Positions 63,471 to 64,000 of a stretch of 64,000 nucleotides of DNA are shown here, one piece after another (within the stretch, counting starts at the first letter, position 1; each line of letters begins with the position of its first letter). Where the stretch lies: assembly GCA_030549495.1 (NCBI GenBank), contig JAUIRK010000446.1, positions 124,001 through 188,000 of the forward strand. The letters run 5' to 3'. The translations under genes were made by a program, and so were the position numbers. Origin of the DNA: Nectonema munidae (taxonomy: Eukaryota; Nematomorpha; Nectonematoida; Nectonematidae). Under the pieces are notes generated by a model. That model searched no databases. It was not told where the DNA came from and saw only the letters and a list, made by a program, of their open reading frames with translations.

Positions 63471-64000
63471 TCTTTTTATTCAAGAGAAATAACAAAAATA
63501 TTTGCGAGATAATAATTTTTTGTTTTTTTTTTAAAAAAGAATAAAATTATTTTGCAGTTAACTATGAGTGAAAAAAATTCAAAATATGTGTAGAAATTAA
63601 AGTTAACAAAAAAAGAAGGGGAAAAGATCTTTATGAAACAGTTTTATAAGAAAATTGTCGTAAAATTGATTGATTGATTAATTTGACGAAAAAGTACACG
63701 TGATATATGTGTTGAGTTGAATTTTTGGAAAGATCCGTTACTTGAAAAGGTTGACAATCACCGACATAAAGAAACATTTTGAATTTTCTTTTACATAATG
63801 TAAAATGTCAAATTAAGAAAATGAAGTCTAGCTCCAGATATGCTGGATTATATCTCCCTTTTTAAAAATATAAATTCTCCTTTCTTCTCACGTAATTTTC
63901 ATTTTAGTTTTTAGAATAAATTCACAGCAAATTTATGACAAACATCTTTTATATCAAGAATTCTCAACCAAGGGCAACAAATATTCAAATACTCTTTCAA
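63471..64000. other. AT-rich DNA to the window end, nothing recognised
   Basis: No open frame or repeat of note. Confidence 0.5.

Overview
This is AT-rich eukaryotic nuclear DNA, about 70% A+T by eye, with spliced introns, LINEs, tRNA-derived SINEs, hAT, piggyBac and pogo-like DNA transposons, and satellites. An invertebrate, probably an arthropod, is my best guess. The supporting signs are a luciferase/4-coumarate-ligase-like acyl-CoA synthetase gene, the transposon mix and a tiny TTAGG run, but nothing fixes the species. Gene density is very low. I can support one host gene in 64 kb; nearly everything else recognisable is a transposable element or a tandem repeat.

Layout. 0-9 kb: a homopolymer-choked stretch (2.2-2.5 kb), a short LINE fragment, a whole but decayed hAT element (4344-6833) and LINE 3' ends. 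9-26 kb: mostly unique AT-rich DNA with four short non-autonomous hAT elements (one with perfect ends and a perfect 8-bp target duplication), an element with inverted arrays of a 21-bp unit, and a compositionally distinct stretch near 20-21 kb that may be regulatory. 26-29.7 kb: a LINE with 13-bp target duplications, next to the C-terminal scrap of an older LINE. 34-41 kb: a 2.56-kb GAT array, of which 810 units are uninterrupted, abutting the 3' tail of an L2-like LINE whose reverse transcriptase frame is still open; behind it lies an older LINE. 43.7-45 kb: a SINE and a pogo-like short element.

46.06-52.20 kb, minus strand: a complete six-exon gene for a 530-residue adenylate-forming enzyme. 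All splice sites fit GT-AG and the reading frame is continuous. Its 3.8-kb fourth intron holds a piggyBac transposase fossil on the same strand and other repeats.

52.5-64 kb: more LINE 3' ends, a hAT element of the ZMYM1-like type, a ~150-bp satellite split by a full-length RTE-type LINE with a 16-bp target duplication, a second unrelated satellite of similar period, and a very old hAT remnant.

I found no CRISPR array, rRNA, intact tRNA, LTR element or Polinton. I do not see a clear new biological system. The best candidates for follow-up are the GAT expansion seeded at a LINE tail, the altered acyl-CoA synthetase, and the 21-bp inverted-array element. All element boundaries and exon joins were read by eye from the sequence, without alignment tools.
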